64,000 nt of DNA from Haemophilus paraphrohaemolyticus. GTDB taxonomy: Bacteria > Pseudomonadota > Gammaproteobacteria > Enterobacterales > Pasteurellaceae. Both the position numbers and the translations under genes were made by a program. The notes below the pieces were generated by a model. That model did no database searches and was not told where the DNA came from. It was given only the letters and a program-made list of their open reading frames with translations. The number at the start of each line of letters is the position of its first letter. The stretch's first letter is position 1. Below, piece by piece: positions 35,933 to 46,560 of the stretch. The stretch lies in assembly GCF_002015045.1 (NCBI RefSeq), contig NZ_MUXX01000006.1, positions 62,001-126,000 of the forward strand, given 5' to 3'.

Positions 35933-36045
35933 AATAGGTTCCTTATATAAATAGAGATAAAAAAATAAACGGCTCATTTTACTGAACCGTCTAAATTTAG
36001 GCAAGCGGTGAAATTTGTTTCCGCTTTTGCAAAATATTGGGAGAA

Positions 36046-37332
36046 TTAAACCGCTTGTTCGCGAGCCACTGCTCGGTAGCCAATATCACGGCGATAAAAA
36101 CACCCTTGCCATTGGATTTGTTCAGCTAGTTGCAACGCCGATTGTTGTGCTTCATACACCGAATTACCTAATGCAGTTGCACAAAGCACGCGACCACCAT
36201 TGGTCAGCAATTTTTCACCTTGTTTTTCAACGCCTGCGAGGAAAACTTTTTGTGTTGTGGTTTCTGCTGGAATACCTGAAATTTCATCGCCTTTGTGGTA
36301 ATCATTCGGATAGCCTTCTGCTGCCAGAACAATGCCAAGTGCGGCTTGTTCACGCCATTTTGATTGAATTTGATCTAATTCTCCGTCGCAGGCTTTTAAG
36401 CAGAGCTCAACTAAGTCAGACTCTAAACGCATCATAATTGGCTGGGTTTCAGGATCGCCAAAACGACAGTTAAATTCGATTACTTTTGGCTGACCGTTTG
36501 GCATAATCATTAAACCGGCATAAAGGAAACCTGTGTAAACATTGTTTTCTTCCGCCATGCCACGAACGGTTGGATAGATAATTTGTTCCATCACACGTTG
36601 GTGGATTTCTGGCGTTACTACTGGCGCTGGAGAGTATGCCCCCATTCCGCCTGTATTCAAGCCTTTATCACCCTCTCCAACACGTTTATGGTCTTGGCTG
36701 GTCGCCATTGGTTCGACGTTTTTACCGTCTACCATCACGATAAAGCTTGCTTCTTCACCATCTAAAAATTCTTCGATAACCACACGACTCCCTGCATCGC
36801 CAAAAGCGTTGCCAGAAAGCATATCTTTTACTGCTTCTTCGGCTTCTTGCATCGTCATTGCAACAATTACGCCTTTGCCTGCTGCCAAGCCATCTGCTTT
36901 AATCACAATAGGCACGCCTTTTTCGTGCAAGTAAGCCAGTGCAGGTTCAACCTCAGTGAAGTTTTGGTATTCTGCGGTTGGAATGTTGTGGCGAGCCAAG
37001 AAATCTTTAGCAAAGGATTTTGAACCCTCTAATTGGGCAGCGGTTTGCGTTGGGCCGAAGATTTTTAAGCCATTTGCACGGAAAGCATCTACTACACCTG
37101 CCACGAGCGGTGCTTCAGGCCCGACGATGGCTAAGCCGATTTGGTTTTCTTGGGCAAATTGCACCAAGGCGGTCAAATCTGTGCCAGAAATAGCGACATT
37201 TTCAATGCCTTCTTCTAATGCCGTGCCCGCATTACCTGGTGCAACAAAGACTTTGTCCGCCAAAGGCGATTGACGTACTTTCCAAGCTAAAGCGTGTTCA
37301 CGACCACCGTTACCAATAATGAGAATATTCAT
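36046..37332 (-). CDS. purD: Phosphoribosylamine-glycine ligase
   Basis: 428-residue GAR synthetase, second step of purine synthesis. ATP-grasp enzyme: [18 protein letters not shown] at the start, [16 protein letters not shown] and [11 protein letters not shown] in the ATP-binding part, [16 protein letters not shown] near the metal site. A PurR-like box lies 23 bases upstream. It is alone, without purH. Confidence 0.97.
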   Translation of the reverse strand: MNILIIGNGGREHALAWKVRQSPLADKVFVAPGNAGTALEEGIENVAISGTDLTALVQFAQENQIGLAIVGPEAPLVAGVVDAFRANGLKIFGPTQTAAQLEGSKSFAKDFLARHNIPTAEYQNFTEVEPALAYLHEKGVPIVIKADGLAAGKGVIVAMTMQEAEEAVKDMLSGNAFGDAGSRVVIEEFLDGEEASFIVMVDGKNVEPMATSQDHKRVGEGDKGLNTGGMGAYSPAPVVTPEIHQRVMEQIIYPTVRGMAEENNVYTGFLYAGLMIMPNGQPKVIEFNCRFGDPETQPIMMRLESDLVELCLKACDGELDQIQSKWREQAALGIVLAAEGYPNDYHKGDEISGIPAETTTQKVFLAGVEKQGEKLLTNGGRVLCATALGNSVYEAQQSALQLAEQIQWQGCFYRRDIGYRAVAREQAV

Positions 37333-37354
37333 TTAAAATCCTTAAAATTAAATA

Positions 37355-37370
37355 AAGCAAACGATTGCGT
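37355..37370. promoter_or_regulatory. PurR box before purD
   Basis: AAGCAAACGATTGCGT matches the PurR consensus ACGCAAACGTTTGCGT at 14 of 16 positions and precedes a purine synthesis gene. Confidence 0.82.
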
Positions 37371-37457
37371 AAGTTTACGCTATTTTTCAAAAAACGCCTA
37401 GCAATAAAATTTGCAAATCTTTTTTTAAATTTTACCGCTTGAATTTTATGCTTTTGC

Positions 37458-37485
37458 TTGATCGAGCGGTTTAAACCTGTATAAT
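37458..37485 (+). promoter_or_regulatory. rpsF operon promoter
   Basis: TTGATC (37458-37463) and a perfect TATAAT (37480-37485) with 16-base spacing, about 90 bases before rpsF. Confidence 0.7.
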
Positions 37486-37532
37486 TAGCTCGTTCAGTCA
37501 CATTTGTTTTTAATCCTTGCTTCCACAAGTTG

Positions 37533-37579
37533 GTGACTGGCTAAAGTTGGAGGCTGCTAACCCGTAAGGATAGTCAATG
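37533..37579 (+). promoter_or_regulatory. Possible S6:S18 autoregulatory leader
   Basis: The leader just before rpsF holds an outer pairing TGACT with AGTCA and an AACCCGTAAGG segment with the unpaired CCG. This resembles the S6:S18-binding mRNA motif described in many bacteria. I have only matched its general shape. Confidence 0.45.
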
Positions 37580-37942
37580 CGTCACTACGAAATCGTTTTT
37601 ATGGTTCACCCGGACCAAAGCGAACAAGTACCAGCAATGATTGAGCGTTACACAGCATCTATCAAAGAAGCTGGCGGTCAAATTCATCGCTTAGAAGATT
37701 GGGGTCGTCGTCAATTAGCATACCCAATCAACAAACTTCACAAAGCACACTACGTGTTAATGAATGTAGAAGCACCACAAAGTGTAATCGATGAGTTAGA
37801 AACTAACTTCCGTTACAACGATGCAGTTCTTCGCAACTTAATCGTTCACACTAAAGCTGCAGTAACTGAAGCTTCACCAATGGCTAAAGCAAAAGAAAGC
37901 AAAGCGGTTGAAGTAGCAGCTGAAGTAGAAGCAGGCGAATAA
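37577..37942 (+). CDS. rpsF: 30S ribosomal protein S6
   Basis: 121 residues. [19 protein letters not shown], then [20 protein letters not shown] and [13 protein letters not shown], match E. coli S6; the C-terminal tail is Ala/Glu-rich as usual. First gene of rpsF-priB-rpsR-rplI. Confidence 0.98.
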   Translation: MRHYEIVFMVHPDQSEQVPAMIERYTASIKEAGGQIHRLEDWGRRQLAYPINKLHKAHYVLMNVEAPQSVIDELETNFRYNDAVLRNLIVHTKAAVTEASPMAKAKESKAVEVAAEVEAGE

Positions 37943-37944
37943 TT

Positions 37945-38494
<550 letters not shown>

Positions 38495-38510
38495 TTAAGG
38501 AGCGAGTACA

Positions 38511-38960
38511 ATGCAAGTTATTTTATTAGACAAAGTTGCTCACCTTGGTGGTGTTGGCACACAAGTTGAAGTTAAATCAGGCTTTGCACGTAACTACTTA
38601 ATCCCACAAGGTAAAGCAGTTATGGCAACAGCAGCAAACATTGCTCACTTCGAAGCTCGTCGTGCAGAATTAGAAGCAAAAGCAGCTGAAGCATTAGCAG
38701 CAGCACAAGCTCGTGCAGCTCAAATCGCTGAAATCGCAGCAGTTGCTATCGCTGCAACAGCAGGTGATGATGGTCGTTTATTCGGCTCAATCTCTGCAAG
38801 AGACATCGCTGAAGCATTAACAGCTGCAGGTGTTGAAGTAGCTAAATCTGAAGTTCGTTTAGGCGAAGGTCCGCTTCGTGCAACTGGCGAACATCAAGTT
38901 AAAGTTCACTTACACCCAGAAGTGAACGCAGTAGTTACTGTAAACGTAGTTGCTGAATAA
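38511..38960 (+). CDS. rplI: 50S ribosomal protein L9
   Basis: 149 residues. [37 protein letters not shown], the long Ala/Glu-rich connecting helix, and the C-terminal [14 protein letters not shown] domain are in order. Last gene of its operon; terminator follows. Confidence 0.98.
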   Translation: MQVILLDKVAHLGGVGTQVEVKSGFARNYLIPQGKAVMATAANIAHFEARRAELEAKAAEALAAAQARAAQIAEIAAVAIAATAGDDGRLFGSISARDIAEALTAAGVEVAKSEVRLGEGPLRATGEHQVKVHLHPEVNAVVTVNVVAE

Positions 38961-38976
38961 TCTAAAAGATTATAGA

Positions 38977-39002
38977 AAAACCCAGCTTAGGCTGGGTTTT
39001 TT
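38977..39002 (+). terminator. Terminator of the rpsF-rplI operon
   Basis: AAAACCCAGC and GCTGGGTTTT form a 10-bp stem followed by further T. 16 bases after the rplI stop. Confidence 0.93.
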
Positions 39003-39119
39003 GTAGGTCTGCTATGCCCCTATTATGCCTTATGCCATGTTGTATCTAGCTATAGAACGGCATATAGGACAAAATAGTTCAGACATTATGAGAGATTGAT
39101 GAAGCTAAATCCGCTTATA

Positions 39120-39665
39120 TTATTTTGAATTCTTCATTAAATCCTTAGGATCTTTTCCATAAGGTAAAGACCACCAAGAAGACTTAACAAGTTCTTTTTT
39201 TATCTCTCTACTAGCTAACCAAGAATAATGTGAGCGGAATTTCTCACTATCTTCAGCAAAATTGTCACGAAATTGACCATTTCCTAGAAAACGTATTGCA
39301 TTAAAGTTACCCACATAAAGCACTTCACCTTTATTAATTTTAAAAGTAAGTGGCTCTGTTGGTTCTTTAGCATCACCACCTTCTGTTCTAATTAATCTCC
39401 AAGAAGTAAATTTATAGTTTCCTTCTGGCAATGTGAATCCTCTAAAGAATTTTTCTCCACGTACTTTTCCTCCCTCAATCTTCTCGCCCCAATCATTCAC
39501 CCTTAAATTGCGTTCTACACCATTAGAATCCACTACAGTGAAGGCAACACCTGTAGCGGTAAAAAGAGCGCGATCGGTAACAGGTAAAAGAAGCACGCCT
39601 CCTTCTTGAAAATTTGGAGTTTCAAACATTGATATTCCACCATTAATGGAACAGCCTGTTAGCAT
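39120..39665 (-). pseudogene. Lipoprotein gene with damaged 5' end
   Basis: The frame from ATG 39665 gives 181 residues that begin MLTGCS, a lipobox with almost no signal peptide. Upstream in the same frame LFSFFLF continues the hydrophobic core, but a TGA stops it seven codons before the ATG, within the valS terminator. The signal-peptide start therefore seems lost. The mature part (FLLPVTDRALFTATGVAFTV-like; exactly VLLLPVTDRALFTATGVAFT) has no recognised family. Expression and export are doubtful; alternatively a frameshift or sequencing error hides an intact start. Confidence 0.55.
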
Positions 39666-39681
39666 AAAGAGGAAGAAAGAA

Positions 39682-39715
39682 AAAAGTCAGTAAATCAAAC
39701 GATCCACTGACTTTT
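39682..39715 (-). terminator. Terminator after valS
   Basis: AAAAGTCAGT and ACTGACTTTT pair on the reverse strand, followed by more T. It lies 10 bases after valS and directly before the lipoprotein frame. Confidence 0.85.
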
Positions 39716-39724
39716 ATTATTTCA

Positions 39725-42589
39725 TTACAACGCCTCAATCGCCTTATACTGCTCTTGGATTTTTTCTAATCCAGATTGGTATTCCGCTTGTTTTTCGCGT
39801 TCTTTTGCAATCACCGTTTCAGGTGCTTTAGCTACGAAAGCTTCGTTGCTGAGTTTGTTCTCGATACGTTTAACTTCGTTCTGATATTTTTCAATCTCTT
39901 TAGTTAAACGGGCAAGCTCTGCTTCTTTATTGATAAAGCCCGCCATTGGTACTAGCAATTCAGCATTGCCAACTAATTTCGCTACCGCAAGTGGTGCTGC
40001 TTCGTTTGCCGCTAACACTTGAACATTATCTAATTTCGCCATGGCTTTTAAAAGAGCGGTCTGTTTTTCGAGAATTTTTGCATTTTCTGCGCTTAAATTA
40101 CGGAATAACAGATCTAAGCCTTTGCTTGGTGCGATGTTGCTTTCTGCACGAATATTACGTACCGCAACAATTACTTCTTTTAACCACTCAATTTCAGCTT
40201 CTGCTTCTGGATCAAAGCCGTTCTCTTCCACTTGTGGGAAAGGTTGCAACATAATGCTGTCAGCAGTAATGTCCACAAATCCTTTCACTTTTTGCCAAAT
40301 TTCTTCGGTAATAAATGGAATGAGCGGATGTGCTAAACGTAATAATTTTTCTAACACGTGAACTAAGGTTTGGCTTGCCGCACGGATTTGTGCTGCATTA
40401 CCGTTTGCAAATACTGGTTTAGTCAATTCTAAATACCAGTCACAGAATTGGTTCCAGGTAAATTCATAAATTGCATTGGCACAAAGATCGAAACGATATT
40501 GGCTTAATGAGTTACGGAAAGTTGCCACGGTACGATTGAATTCTGATTGAATCCAACGATCCGCTAATGAAAATTCGATCTCGCCTTCGCTTAAATCTAA
40601 TTTGTCATTCGTAAGAACGAAACGGCTTGCATTCCACAATTTGTTACAGAAGTTACGGTAACCTTCTAGGCGTTTCATATCCCAGTTGATATCGCGACCG
40701 TTTGAAGCCAATGCGGCTAATGTGAAACGTAATGCATCTGTACCGTGAGCTGCAATACCTTCAGCGAATTCTTTGCACGTTGCTTTAGCAATTTTTTCTG
40801 CTAATTGCGGCTGCATCATGTTGCCAGTGCGTTTTTCAAGTAAATCTTCAAGGCTGATACCGTCAATCATGTCGATTGGATCAAGTACGTTACCTTTCGA
40901 TTTCGACATTTTTTGTCCGTTTTCATCACGGATCAAGCCTGTTACATACACCGTCTTGAATGGCACTTGTGGTTTGCCATTTTCATCTTTCACAAAGTGC
41001 ATCGTAAACATAATCATACGTGCAACCCAGAAGAAGATGATATCAAAACCTGTGATTAACACATCCGTTGGGTGGAACATTTTGAGTTCTTTGGTTTGCT
41101 CTGGCCAACCTAAGGTAGAGAACGTCCATAAGCCTGATGAGAACCATGTGTCTAACACGTCTTCATCTTGCTTGAGTTCAACCGCAGAATCTAAGTTATA
41201 TTTTGACCGCACTTCTTCTTCGTTACGCGCAACATAAACGTTGCCTTCCGCGTCATACCACGCTGGAATACGGTGTCCCCACCAAAGTTGGCGAGAGATA
41301 CACCAATCTTGAATATCACGCATCCAAGAGAAGTAAAGGTTTTCGTATTGTTTCGGCACGAATTGGATTTCGCCATCTTCCACCGCTTTAATCGCCACAT
41401 CGGCAAGCGGTTTCACGCTCACATACCATTGGTCGGTTAGCATCGGCTCGATTGGCACACCACCACGGTCACCATAAGGCACTTTCAAATCGTGTGGTTT
41501 GATTTCGTCTAATAAACCCAGTGCTTCAAAATCTGTCACGATTTTCTTACGTGCAATGAAACGCTCTAAGCCACGGTAATCCGCAGGAATTGTTGCTTCA
41601 TAACCAGCAAGTGGTTTGCCGTCAGTACCGATAATCTCCGCTTCATCACGAATATCCGCATTTAAGGTTAATACGTTGACCATCGGCAAGCTGTGACGTT
41701 TACCCACTTCATAGTCGTTGAAGTCATGCGCAGGGGTAATTTTTACCACGCCTGTACCGAATTCACGATCGACGTATTCATCGGCAATAATCGGAATTTC
41801 ACGGTTTGCTAACGGTAGAACGACTGTTTTACCGATCAAAGATTGGTAACGCTCATCTTCTGGATGGACCGCCACCGCTGTATCGCCCAACATTGTTTCT
41901 GGACGCGTGGTTGCGACGACTAGATAATCTGTACCATCTGCCGTTTTTGCACCGTTAGCTAACGGATAACGGAAATACCAAAGGGAGCCTTTGCTCTCTT
42001 TGTTTTCTACTTCTAAATCAGAAATCGCGGTGTGGAGTTTTGGATCCCAGTTTACCAAGCGTTTGCCACGGTAAATCAAACCTTCTTCGTGCAAGCGAAC
42101 AAACACTTCTTTTACTGCATTAGATAAACCATCGTCCATCGTGAAACGCTCACGTTCCCAGTCGATTGAGTTACCTAAGCGGCGCATTTGTTGGCTGATT
42201 GTGCCGCCTGAATAGGCTTTCCAATCCCAAATTTTATTGATAAATTCTTCACGACCATAATCATGGCGGGTTTTACCTTCTTCTGCCGCAATTTTTCTCT
42301 CCACCACCATTTGGGTTGCGATACCGGCATGGTCTGTCCCCGCTTGCCATAAGGTGTTATGCCCTTCCATACGGTTAAAACGGATTAAGGTATCCATTAG
42401 GGTTTGTTGGAAAGCATGCCCCATGTGTAGGGAGCCTGTTACGTTCGGCGGCGGAATCGCAATACAATAGCTCGGCGCATTTTCATTTTCAGACGGTTTA
42501 AAATAACCGCTCTCTTCCCAATGTTGATAAAGGGCTTGTTCTACCGCAGACGGATTAAAACGGTCTGCCATTTCAAATTTTTGTGTCAT
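39725..42589 (-). CDS. valS: Valine-tRNA ligase
   Basis: 954-residue class I aminoacyl-tRNA synthetase. [15 protein letters not shown] is the HIGH-type motif near residue 48 and [12 protein letters not shown] the KMSKS motif. The editing domain ([20 protein letters not shown]) lies between, and the C-terminus is a coiled coil. Length matches E. coli (951). A Haemophilus-type uptake signal lies inside at 41206-41214. Confidence 0.98.
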   Translation of the reverse strand: MTQKFEMADRFNPSAVEQALYQHWEESGYFKPSENENAPSYCIAIPPPNVTGSLHMGHAFQQTLMDTLIRFNRMEGHNTLWQAGTDHAGIATQMVVERKIAAEEGKTRHDYGREEFINKIWDWKAYSGGTISQQMRRLGNSIDWERERFTMDDGLSNAVKEVFVRLHEEGLIYRGKRLVNWDPKLHTAISDLEVENKESKGSLWYFRYPLANGAKTADGTDYLVVATTRPETMLGDTAVAVHPEDERYQSLIGKTVVLPLANREIPIIADEYVDREFGTGVVKITPAHDFNDYEVGKRHSLPMVNVLTLNADIRDEAEIIGTDGKPLAGYEATIPADYRGLERFIARKKIVTDFEALGLLDEIKPHDLKVPYGDRGGVPIEPMLTDQWYVSVKPLADVAIKAVEDGEIQFVPKQYENLYFSWMRDIQDWCISRQLWWGHRIPAWYDAEGNVYVARNEEEVRSKYNLDSAVELKQDEDVLDTWFSSGLWTFSTLGWPEQTKELKMFHPTDVLITGFDIIFFWVARMIMFTMHFVKDENGKPQVPFKTVYVTGLIRDENGQKMSKSKGNVLDPIDMIDGISLEDLLEKRTGNMMQPQLAEKIAKATCKEFAEGIAAHGTDALRFTLAALASNGRDINWDMKRLEGYRNFCNKLWNASRFVLTNDKLDLSEGEIEFSLADRWIQSEFNRTVATFRNSLSQYRFDLCANAIYEFTWNQFCDWYLELTKPVFANGNAAQIRAASQTLVHVLEKLLRLAHPLIPFITEEIWQKVKGFVDITADSIMLQPFPQVEENGFDPEAEAEIEWLKEVIVAVRNIRAESNIAPSKGLDLLFRNLSAENAKILEKQTALLKAMAKLDNVQVLAANEAAPLAVAKLVGNAELLVPMAGFINKEAELARLTKEIEKYQNEVKRIENKLSNEAFVAKAPETVIAKEREKQAEYQSGLEKIQEQYKAIEAL

Positions 42590-42636
42590 TGTTGCTCTCT
42601 TTCTATAAAATTCATATTGCTATATATTCGCACTAA

Positions 42637-43203
42637 TTATACAGAATATGTAACAGAATTATTTTTCATTAACTCTTCTAATCTATTAATCTTATCTAAA
42701 CAAGATATATCTGATGAGATATAAGTTTGCTCATAATTAGCTATATAAATAAAACTTTTTAATTGTTCTGGGACATTTTCCAGTATATCTTGTATGATTC
42801 CTTTACTTGAGGGATCACTATCGTCCCAAATTACAATATCGCACTCTTGATTCCATTTATCTTTACTCGTTCTATCTGCAAATGCTCCAGCACTTAAATT
42901 ACTACTACCAATTATTGAAATTAAAGGAAGACCTTGTTTTTTTGCTATAAAAATTTTTGCATGGGAATTTGGCTTAAATTTATAAAAATTAGTTGAACAA
43001 CTGGAGTTCTGATAATAGTTTTTCAGATTACCACAGAACTGGTTAAATTGTTTATTCCATGTTCCTCTATATAAACCATATATATCTATGTTAACTGTTC
43101 GAGTAGAATTAAGTGCACTTATTATCTCTAAACTAGTACTAAATTTATTTTCCTGAAAAAATGCACTACATAAGACATATTTATCAAAATAACTATTGTT
43201 CAA
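42637..43203 (-). CDS. PLD-superfamily nuclease-like protein, possible frameshift
   Basis: 188 residues from TTG 43203. HAKIFIAKK followed by ISIIGSSNLSAGAF is an H-x-K...G-S-x-N phospholipase D half-motif, as in NgoFVII/BfiI-like restriction nucleases. Strongly AT-rich, unlike valS. An ATG at 43274 opens a short frame (MYKFAIFLRK) that crosses an A7 tract (43252-43258; T7 on the coding strand) and then stops. With one more T it would join this frame to give MYKFAIFFKKGCTTEFFRNI and run through. The gene may be switched off by slippage or simply broken. A cognate methylase is not visible. Confidence 0.6.
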   Translation of the reverse strand: MNNSYFDKYVLCSAFFQENKFSTSLEIISALNSTRTVNIDIYGLYRGTWNKQFNQFCGNLKNYYQNSSCSTNFYKFKPNSHAKIFIAKKQGLPLISIIGSSNLSAGAFADRTSKDKWNQECDIVIWDDSDPSSKGIIQDILENVPEQLKSFIYIANYEQTYISSDISCLDKINRLEELMKNNSVTYSV

Positions 43204-43296
43204 TGTAGATAAAATAATGTTTCTAAAAAATTCGGTTGTGCATCCTTTCTTAAAAAAATAGCAAATTTATACATTATAATCTCATCGTTACTTATT

Positions 43297-43611
43297 TTAG
43301 TTTACTAACCTAATTTCAATCACCCAAAACTCACTTTCATTGGGATAAATTGTTTTAATCACTTCTTTCAACTCATCCAACCTCATATTCTCCTGCTTGG
43401 CATGTTGTTCCGCCAGTTCATCAATGGTAATCGGTGACACACTTAACACTTCAATGGTGCAGAAATATTGATTATCTTCAAACCGCCCAACACGTAAGAT
43501 ATCGCCTGCTTTAAAATGGCTTTCCGATTTATCTCGAATCGTGATAGTTTTACGCCCGGCGAGAATATCGGTTTCGAAGCGTTGGTAGAAGGTGATGTCG
43601 TTGGATTGCAT
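43297..43611 (-). CDS. yqfB: N4-acetylcytidine amidohydrolase (ASCH domain)
   Basis: 104-residue ASCH-fold protein close to E. coli YqfB, which hydrolyses N4-acetylcytidine. [20 protein letters not shown], then [30 protein letters not shown] and [10 protein letters not shown] align along the whole length. Single gene. Confidence 0.93.
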   Translation of the reverse strand: MQSNDITFYQRFETDILAGRKTITIRDKSESHFKAGDILRVGRFEDNQYFCTIEVLSVSPITIDELAEQHAKQENMRLDELKEVIKTIYPNESEFWVIEIRLVN

Positions 43612-43619
43612 AGTTTTCC

Positions 43620-43786
43620 TTAAAAAGCAGTTGTTTTTTCTTCAATAAATTTATCAATATCCTCAAACGCATTCTGCAATCGCTCAATATGATAAATCTC
43701 ATACATATCGTAAATAAACTGCGTTAATCCTAATTCTTCCCATTGATTTAGAATTTTATCTGCCGAGCTGCTTGGGTTAATTTGAG
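43620..43786 (-). pseudogene. C-terminal gene remnant (DMP19/DUF4375-like)
   Basis: A 52-codon frame, NPSSSADKILNQWEELGLTQ and FIYDMYEIYHIERLQNAFED, then [13 protein letters not shown], has an in-frame TGA just upstream and no start. It reads like the end of a DMP19-type protein. The assignment is weak. The rest of 43787-43974 shows no feature. Confidence 0.4.
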
Positions 43787-43974
43787 GTCAAATAGAAACC
43801 ACAGCCAAAATCTAACGGTCTTAAATTTGGGAAATTTTAGGTGTTTGAACCGCTACATTACTGCCGTGAGATAAATTCGTTATTGTTTAAATCCCAAAAT
43901 CACCAAATTTATTAAGCAAAAGATTCTACCAGAAAATCCGTAAAAAATCCTGAAATTCCCACCGCTTGTTGATG

Positions 43975-44003
43975 AAAAAAGGCTAGTTTTGCAACTAGCC
44001 TTT
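43975..44003 (-). terminator. Terminator after satP
   Basis: AAAGGCTAGTT and AACTAGCCTTT pair on the reverse strand around GCAA-like loop bases, followed by TTTTT. 16 bases after the satP stop. Confidence 0.9.
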
Positions 44004-44018
44004 CGTTCATTTTAGGCA

Positions 44019-44588
44019 TTATTTTTTCGGATTGCCTACTGGTAATACTTCACGACCAAAGCTGTCGTTGATGATGTCTGCTGCAGCTAAGTAGAACGCC
44101 AATAACGCAGTTAATAAACCGAAGTTACCACCAATGTTGGTTAATGTAGTGTTGTGCGTGAAATCACCAGCTGCTAATAAGTAGAATGTGATAGTTAATG
44201 CTGCAAAAATCGCTTGTAATGCACGTGCTTTAGCGAGTGTGCCGATAAACATCATCAGTGTGAATGTTCCCCATGCGATTAAGTACCAACCCACGAAATC
44301 GTGGCTCACGCCTTCAGAGAAGAATACTTTGAATAATGCAAATGAAATCCAGAATGCACCATAGCTAGTAAATGCGGTAAAACCAAATGTGTTGCCTTTT
44401 GAGAATTCAAAAAGACCCGCCAACATTTGTGCTAAGCCACCAAATGCAAAGCCCATTGCCAGTACTAAGCCAACATTTTCGCCGCCGAAAGTGCCGTTAT
44501 TGATAAGGCTTAATAACCAAGTTGTTAATGCAAAACCGCATAAACCAAGTGGTGCTGGGTTTGCCGTTAAAGAGTGTTGATTTGACAT
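44019..44588 (-). CDS. satP: Acetate/succinate uptake transporter (GPR1/FUN34/YaaH)
   Basis: 189 residues with six hydrophobic segments. The start NPAPLGLCGFALTTWLLSL carries the N-P-[AVG]-P family motif, and the central FAFGGLAQMLAGLFEFSKGN is characteristic. Imports acetate or succinate with protons as a hexameric channel-like carrier. It follows potD with three leader hairpins in between. Confidence 0.94.
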   Translation of the reverse strand: MSNQHSLTANPAPLGLCGFALTTWLLSLINNGTFGGENVGLVLAMGFAFGGLAQMLAGLFEFSKGNTFGFTAFTSYGAFWISFALFKVFFSEGVSHDFVGWYLIAWGTFTLMMFIGTLAKARALQAIFAALTITFYLLAAGDFTHNTTLTNIGGNFGLLTALLAFYLAAADIINDSFGREVLPVGNPKK

Positions 44589-44617
44589 GAAAGACCTCTA
44601 TTATGTCGAGTAAAAAA

Positions 44618-44700
44618 CATTGGCTCAAGTTTCCACCTGTGCCAATGTCGGGAAAAACGGCACAATTATTTGTGCCACAAAAATAATGGTTTGCAACCAT
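44618..44700 (-). promoter_or_regulatory. Stacked hairpins with T runs in satP leader
   Basis: Reading the reverse strand: ATGGTT-GCA-AACCAT then TATTTTTG (44700-44678); GGCACAA...TTGTGCC then GTTTTT (44676-44652); CATTGGC...GCCAATG then TTTTTT (44647-44612). Each looks like a terminator. The 3' arm of hairpin 2 (TGTGCC) can also pair with GGCACA in hairpin 3, so the two can exclude each other. This suggests regulated attenuation before satP; hairpin 1 or 2 may instead end potD. Confidence 0.6.
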
Positions 44701-44766
44701 AGTGTTTAATGTCGAGACGAGTTCAACATGCCCCTACAGCTACATGCTTTATTATTTAACAAGCGG

Positions 44767-45807
44767 TTATTTTCCGCCTGTTTTTAGCAAGTTCCAGTAT
44801 TTTTCGTAGATTTCTACAGCTGGACCTACATCCGCTTGTAAAACGCCTTTGTTAATCTCCTCACTTGGTGGGAAAATTAACGGATCACTTGCTAACTCTG
44901 GAGAAAGCAATGCTTTAACACCTTCATTTGGCATAGAGAAGCCCATTGTTTCAATTACTTCTTTCGCACTTTCTGGGCGAAGTAAGAAGTCGATAAATTT
45001 ATGTGCCGCTTCTTTATTTGCTGCACCTTTTGGAATCACATAGTTATCCATCCAAAGCACGGCACCTTCTTTCGGGAAGATAAATTGCAAGTCTGGATTT
45101 TCACTTTTCGCACGGTGAGCAGAACCAGACCACTGCATACCTACCGCTACTTCGCCTTGTAAATAAGGCATTTCAGGCGAGTCTGAATTGAACACTAACA
45201 CATTCGGCACGATCGTTTTTAAACGCTCATAAGCCGCCTTGATTTCTTCTTCATTTCCAGTGTTTGGTGATTTGCCGTCTAACAACAATGCTATATGGAA
45301 CACTTCACGCGGATCGTTCATTAGTAACAACTTGCCTTTGTATTCATCACGCCATAAATCGCCCCAGCTGCTGATTGTTTTCGGATCAATATCTGCAGCA
45401 TTCACACCAATCCCTGTTAAGCCATAAACATAAGGAAGAGAGTATTTATTCTCTGGATCAAATGGCTTACCCATTAAATCAGGGGTAATATTTTTTAAAT
45501 TGGTTAGCTTAGATTTATCTAATTCTGCCAACATTCCTTCTTTCGCCATTTTGCCCACATAGTAGCTTGATGGGAAAACGATGTCATAACCTGTTGAATT
45601 TGAAAGTTTTAATTTGGAATACATCTCCTCATTACTTTCAAAAGTGGAATAAATTACTTCAATGCCTGTCTCTTTGGTGAATTGTTCCAATAATGAAGAT
45701 GGCACGTATTCCGTCCAGTTATACACATAAAGTTTTTCTGCGGCATTCGCCATCACAGAAGAAAACGCCATTGCTGTTATAGCTAATTTTGCGAAAAATT
45801 TTTTCAA
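44767..45807 (-). CDS. potD: Spermidine/putrescine-binding periplasmic protein
   Basis: 346-residue binding protein with signal peptide ending at [36 protein letters not shown] and the tail [14 protein letters not shown] are PotD hallmarks. potABC are not adjacent. An acidic residue set for polyamine binding (E in [12 protein letters not shown] in PSNDP-like sites) is plausible but not fully traced. Confidence 0.93.
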   Translation of the reverse strand: MKKFFAKLAITAMAFSSVMANAAEKLYVYNWTEYVPSSLLEQFTKETGIEVIYSTFESNEEMYSKLKLSNSTGYDIVFPSSYYVGKMAKEGMLAELDKSKLTNLKNITPDLMGKPFDPENKYSLPYVYGLTGIGVNAADIDPKTISSWGDLWRDEYKGKLLLMNDPREVFHIALLLDGKSPNTGNEEEIKAAYERLKTIVPNVLVFNSDSPEMPYLQGEVAVGMQWSGSAHRAKSENPDLQFIFPKEGAVLWMDNYVIPKGAANKEAAHKFIDFLLRPESAKEVIETMGFSMPNEGVKALLSPELASDPLIFPPSEEINKGVLQADVGPAVEIYEKYWNLLKTGGK

Positions 45808-45953
45808 TTTTTTGTCCTCTCAGAAGTAATGTGAGATAAGAAGTAAAGTGAGAAATAAGAAAACGAACTTCGGTTGTTCTATGCTCATCCCCTATGCCTA
45901 AAAAGCGTGCAATTATAGCCATATTTCCTCACTTTAGCTAGCCATAGGCACGA

Positions 45954-46340
45954 TTATTTGCCTGTCTTCTCCCACAAAAACTCAATCACCACCTGTGCTT
46001 TTCGTGCTTTTGGGCTATGTTGTAAATAATACAAAGAAATGGGCGGATATTGTCGTCCATGTTTTTGCAGAATCGGGACGAAATCGTCTTTGTCTTCAAA
46101 TGCTTGCATATTTAGCTCGAAAATTCGCTCGATGCTTAAGCCTTGGCGGGGGGAGTCTGCGATTATTTTGGGATCATTGCACAGTAAAAGTGTGTTGATG
46201 TTCATTGCCGTATCTTGACTATCAATGTTCAGTACCAATGGTTCAATGCAGTTTGATGAAATAAAGCGGTAGCCAATATTCAATAAAGGCTGGTTGGAAT
46301 TTATTGCGTTAGGCAAAACGGTGACGAAGACGGTATTCAA
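45954..46340 (-). pseudogene. LysR-type regulator remnant
   Basis: About 128 codons resemble the end of a LysR effector domain: RQGLSIERIFELNMQAFEDK, FVPILQKHGRQYPPISLYYL, QHSPKARKAQVVIEFL. The DNA-binding N-terminus is absent; upstream the frame is stopped and no helix-turn-helix is found. The frame opens with a weak TTG. The region 46341-46560 shows nothing else supportable. Confidence 0.65.
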
Positions 46341-46560
46341 CGTGCAGTCGATCCAGAATGCTCAGATCATTATAGTTTCCCAGACTTACTTTGAAACTTT
46401 ACGATGAGTGGCACATAAGCGTGGTTACCTCAGTTAAAAGGGTAAGAAGCGAAGATCTAGGATTTATAATGATAAAAATCCTGTTTTGAAAAACATTATT
46501 TCAACGGGATAAACAATTAAGCGGTAAAATTCTCATCAAATCTTACCGCTCTTCTCTTTC

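Noticed and set aside
39665..39690. TGA before the lipoprotein frame as selenocysteine
   Set aside because: It precedes a hydrophobic signal sequence, not a redox site, and belongs to the valS terminator.
40773..41237. 154-codon open frame opposite valS
   Set aside because: Antisense to the highly conserved valS; composition reflects codon bias of the real gene.
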